Positions 63,757-64,000 of a stretch of 64,000 nt of DNA are shown piece by piece. Below the pieces are notes generated by a model. It saw nothing but the letters and a program-made list of their open reading frames with translations, had not been told where the DNA came from and did no database searches. Each line of letters begins with the position of its first letter. The stretch's first letter is position 1. Where the stretch lies: NCBI RefSeq assembly GCF_024171565.1, contig NZ_JALJZZ010000001.1, positions 868,001 through 932,000 of the forward strand, written 5' to 3'. The DNA comes from Okibacterium sp. HSC-33S16. Its GTDB lineage: Bacteria; Actinomycetota; Actinomycetes; Actinomycetales; Microbacteriaceae. A program made the position numbers and the translations under genes.

Positions 63757-64000
63757 ATGACGGAGACACAATCGTCGAGCGCGTCCCTTCGACGCCTGGT
63801 TCCGCGAATTTTTTCGAAGGCGCAGCCAGCCGGTGCCGTAGACCGGCTTGTGCGCACCGCACGCCTGCACCATCCGAAGGCCGACCTCGCGGTCATCGAG
63901 CGCGCGTACATCGTCGCCGAGCGCGCGCACCGCGGCCAGAAGCGGCAAAGCGGTGAGCCGTACATCACTCACCCTGTCGCCGTCGCACAGATTCTCGCTG
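63757..64000 (+). CDS. relA: RelA/SpoT-family (p)ppGpp synthetase/hydrolase, N-terminal fragment
   Basis: The first 81 codons are in the window; the gene runs off the end. [26 protein letters not shown] is the start of the HD hydrolase domain of long RSH proteins (the His of HRGQ and of HPVAVA are metal ligands or lie next to them). The position after secF is standard in actinobacteria, so this is the bifunctional Rel that makes and breaks (p)ppGpp. GGAGGT lies 6 nt before the ATG; GATAAT at 63730 may be a -10. Confidence 0.93.
   Translation, partial: MTETQSSSASLRRLVPRIFSKAQPAGAVDRLVRTARLHHPKADLAVIERAYIVAERAHRGQKRQSGEPYITHPVAVAQILA

Overview
The window is 64 kb of core chromosome from a high-GC Gram-positive actinobacterium, most likely a member of the Microbacteriaceae. 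The evidence is a set of protein families largely confined to actinobacteria (DUF4191, DUF3000, DUF3093, DUF3159, DUF3710, DUF4193, DUF7455 and SepH), GlnR-type operators upstream of glnA and amt, many TANNNT elements placed exactly 6 nt before a start codon (leaderless transcription), and the order sigA - murT/gatD - parE - parC. The family assignment is inference from content and is not proved by any marker gene here. I see no insertion sequence, prophage, integrase, CRISPR array or rRNA operon.

Layout. 0-2.9 kb: the 3' end of glnE, convergent with glnA; glnA has a four-half-site GlnR operator. 2.9-12.6 kb: an RDD membrane protein, DUF4191, a membrane pseudokinase, a pepA-lpdA-sucB run on the minus strand, a PAC2 protein and an MFS transporter. 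12.6-16.4 kb: the principal sigma factor, then a MurT/GatD-like pair that contains no cysteine at all, then a small zinc-finger protein. 16.6-21.2 kb: topoisomerase IV parE and parC, convergent around a strong terminator. 21.3-27.5 kb: a phosphodiesterase-like protein, an unrecognised protein, sepH and the DUF4193/DUF3093/dut/DUF3710/DUF3159 block. 27.6-33.8 kb: acnA, dxs and an AlaDH/PNT-family dehydrogenase. 33.8-44.2 kb: fadB/fadA, RNase D, DUF3000, a hydrolase, sulfurtransferase/sufE, zapE and amt. 44.3-53 kb is the most variable part: a PemK-like toxin broken by an in-frame TGA, a nuclease-fold protein that seems to start on ATC, a secreted ScyD/ScyE protein, an F420-type oxidoreductase, a kinase-fold phosphotransferase, four tRNA genes, a zinc alcohol dehydrogenase, an AI-2E-family permease, a hydrolase and a lysoplasmalogenase-like protein. 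53.1-64 kb: thrS-HIT, pdxS-pdxT, yebC, ruvC, ruvA-ruvB, yajC, secD-secF and the start of relA.

How it works together. Nitrogen assimilation appears at both ends of the first 44 kb: amt takes up ammonium, glnA assimilates it, glnE adenylylates GlnA, and both glnA and amt carry GlnR boxes. Central carbon enzymes (SucB, Lpd, AcnA), beta-oxidation (FadB/FadA), isoprenoid entry (Dxs), PLP synthesis, Holliday-junction repair and Sec export make up the housekeeping set.

Most interesting. GatD normally makes ammonia with a catalytic cysteine, and MurT normally carries a Cys4 zinc ribbon. Both features are missing here although the folds and the gene pair are kept. Microbacteriaceae build group B peptidoglycan, in which the D-Glu alpha-carboxyl that MurT/GatD would amidate is instead joined to the cross-bridge. 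A repurposed MurT/GatD pair is therefore a concrete, testable candidate for a group B peptidoglycan step. Other notable points are two genes that seem to use ATT or ATC as start codon, a TGG-to-TGA break in a toxin gene, a membrane pseudokinase, and at least ten exact TANNNT-N6-start promoters.
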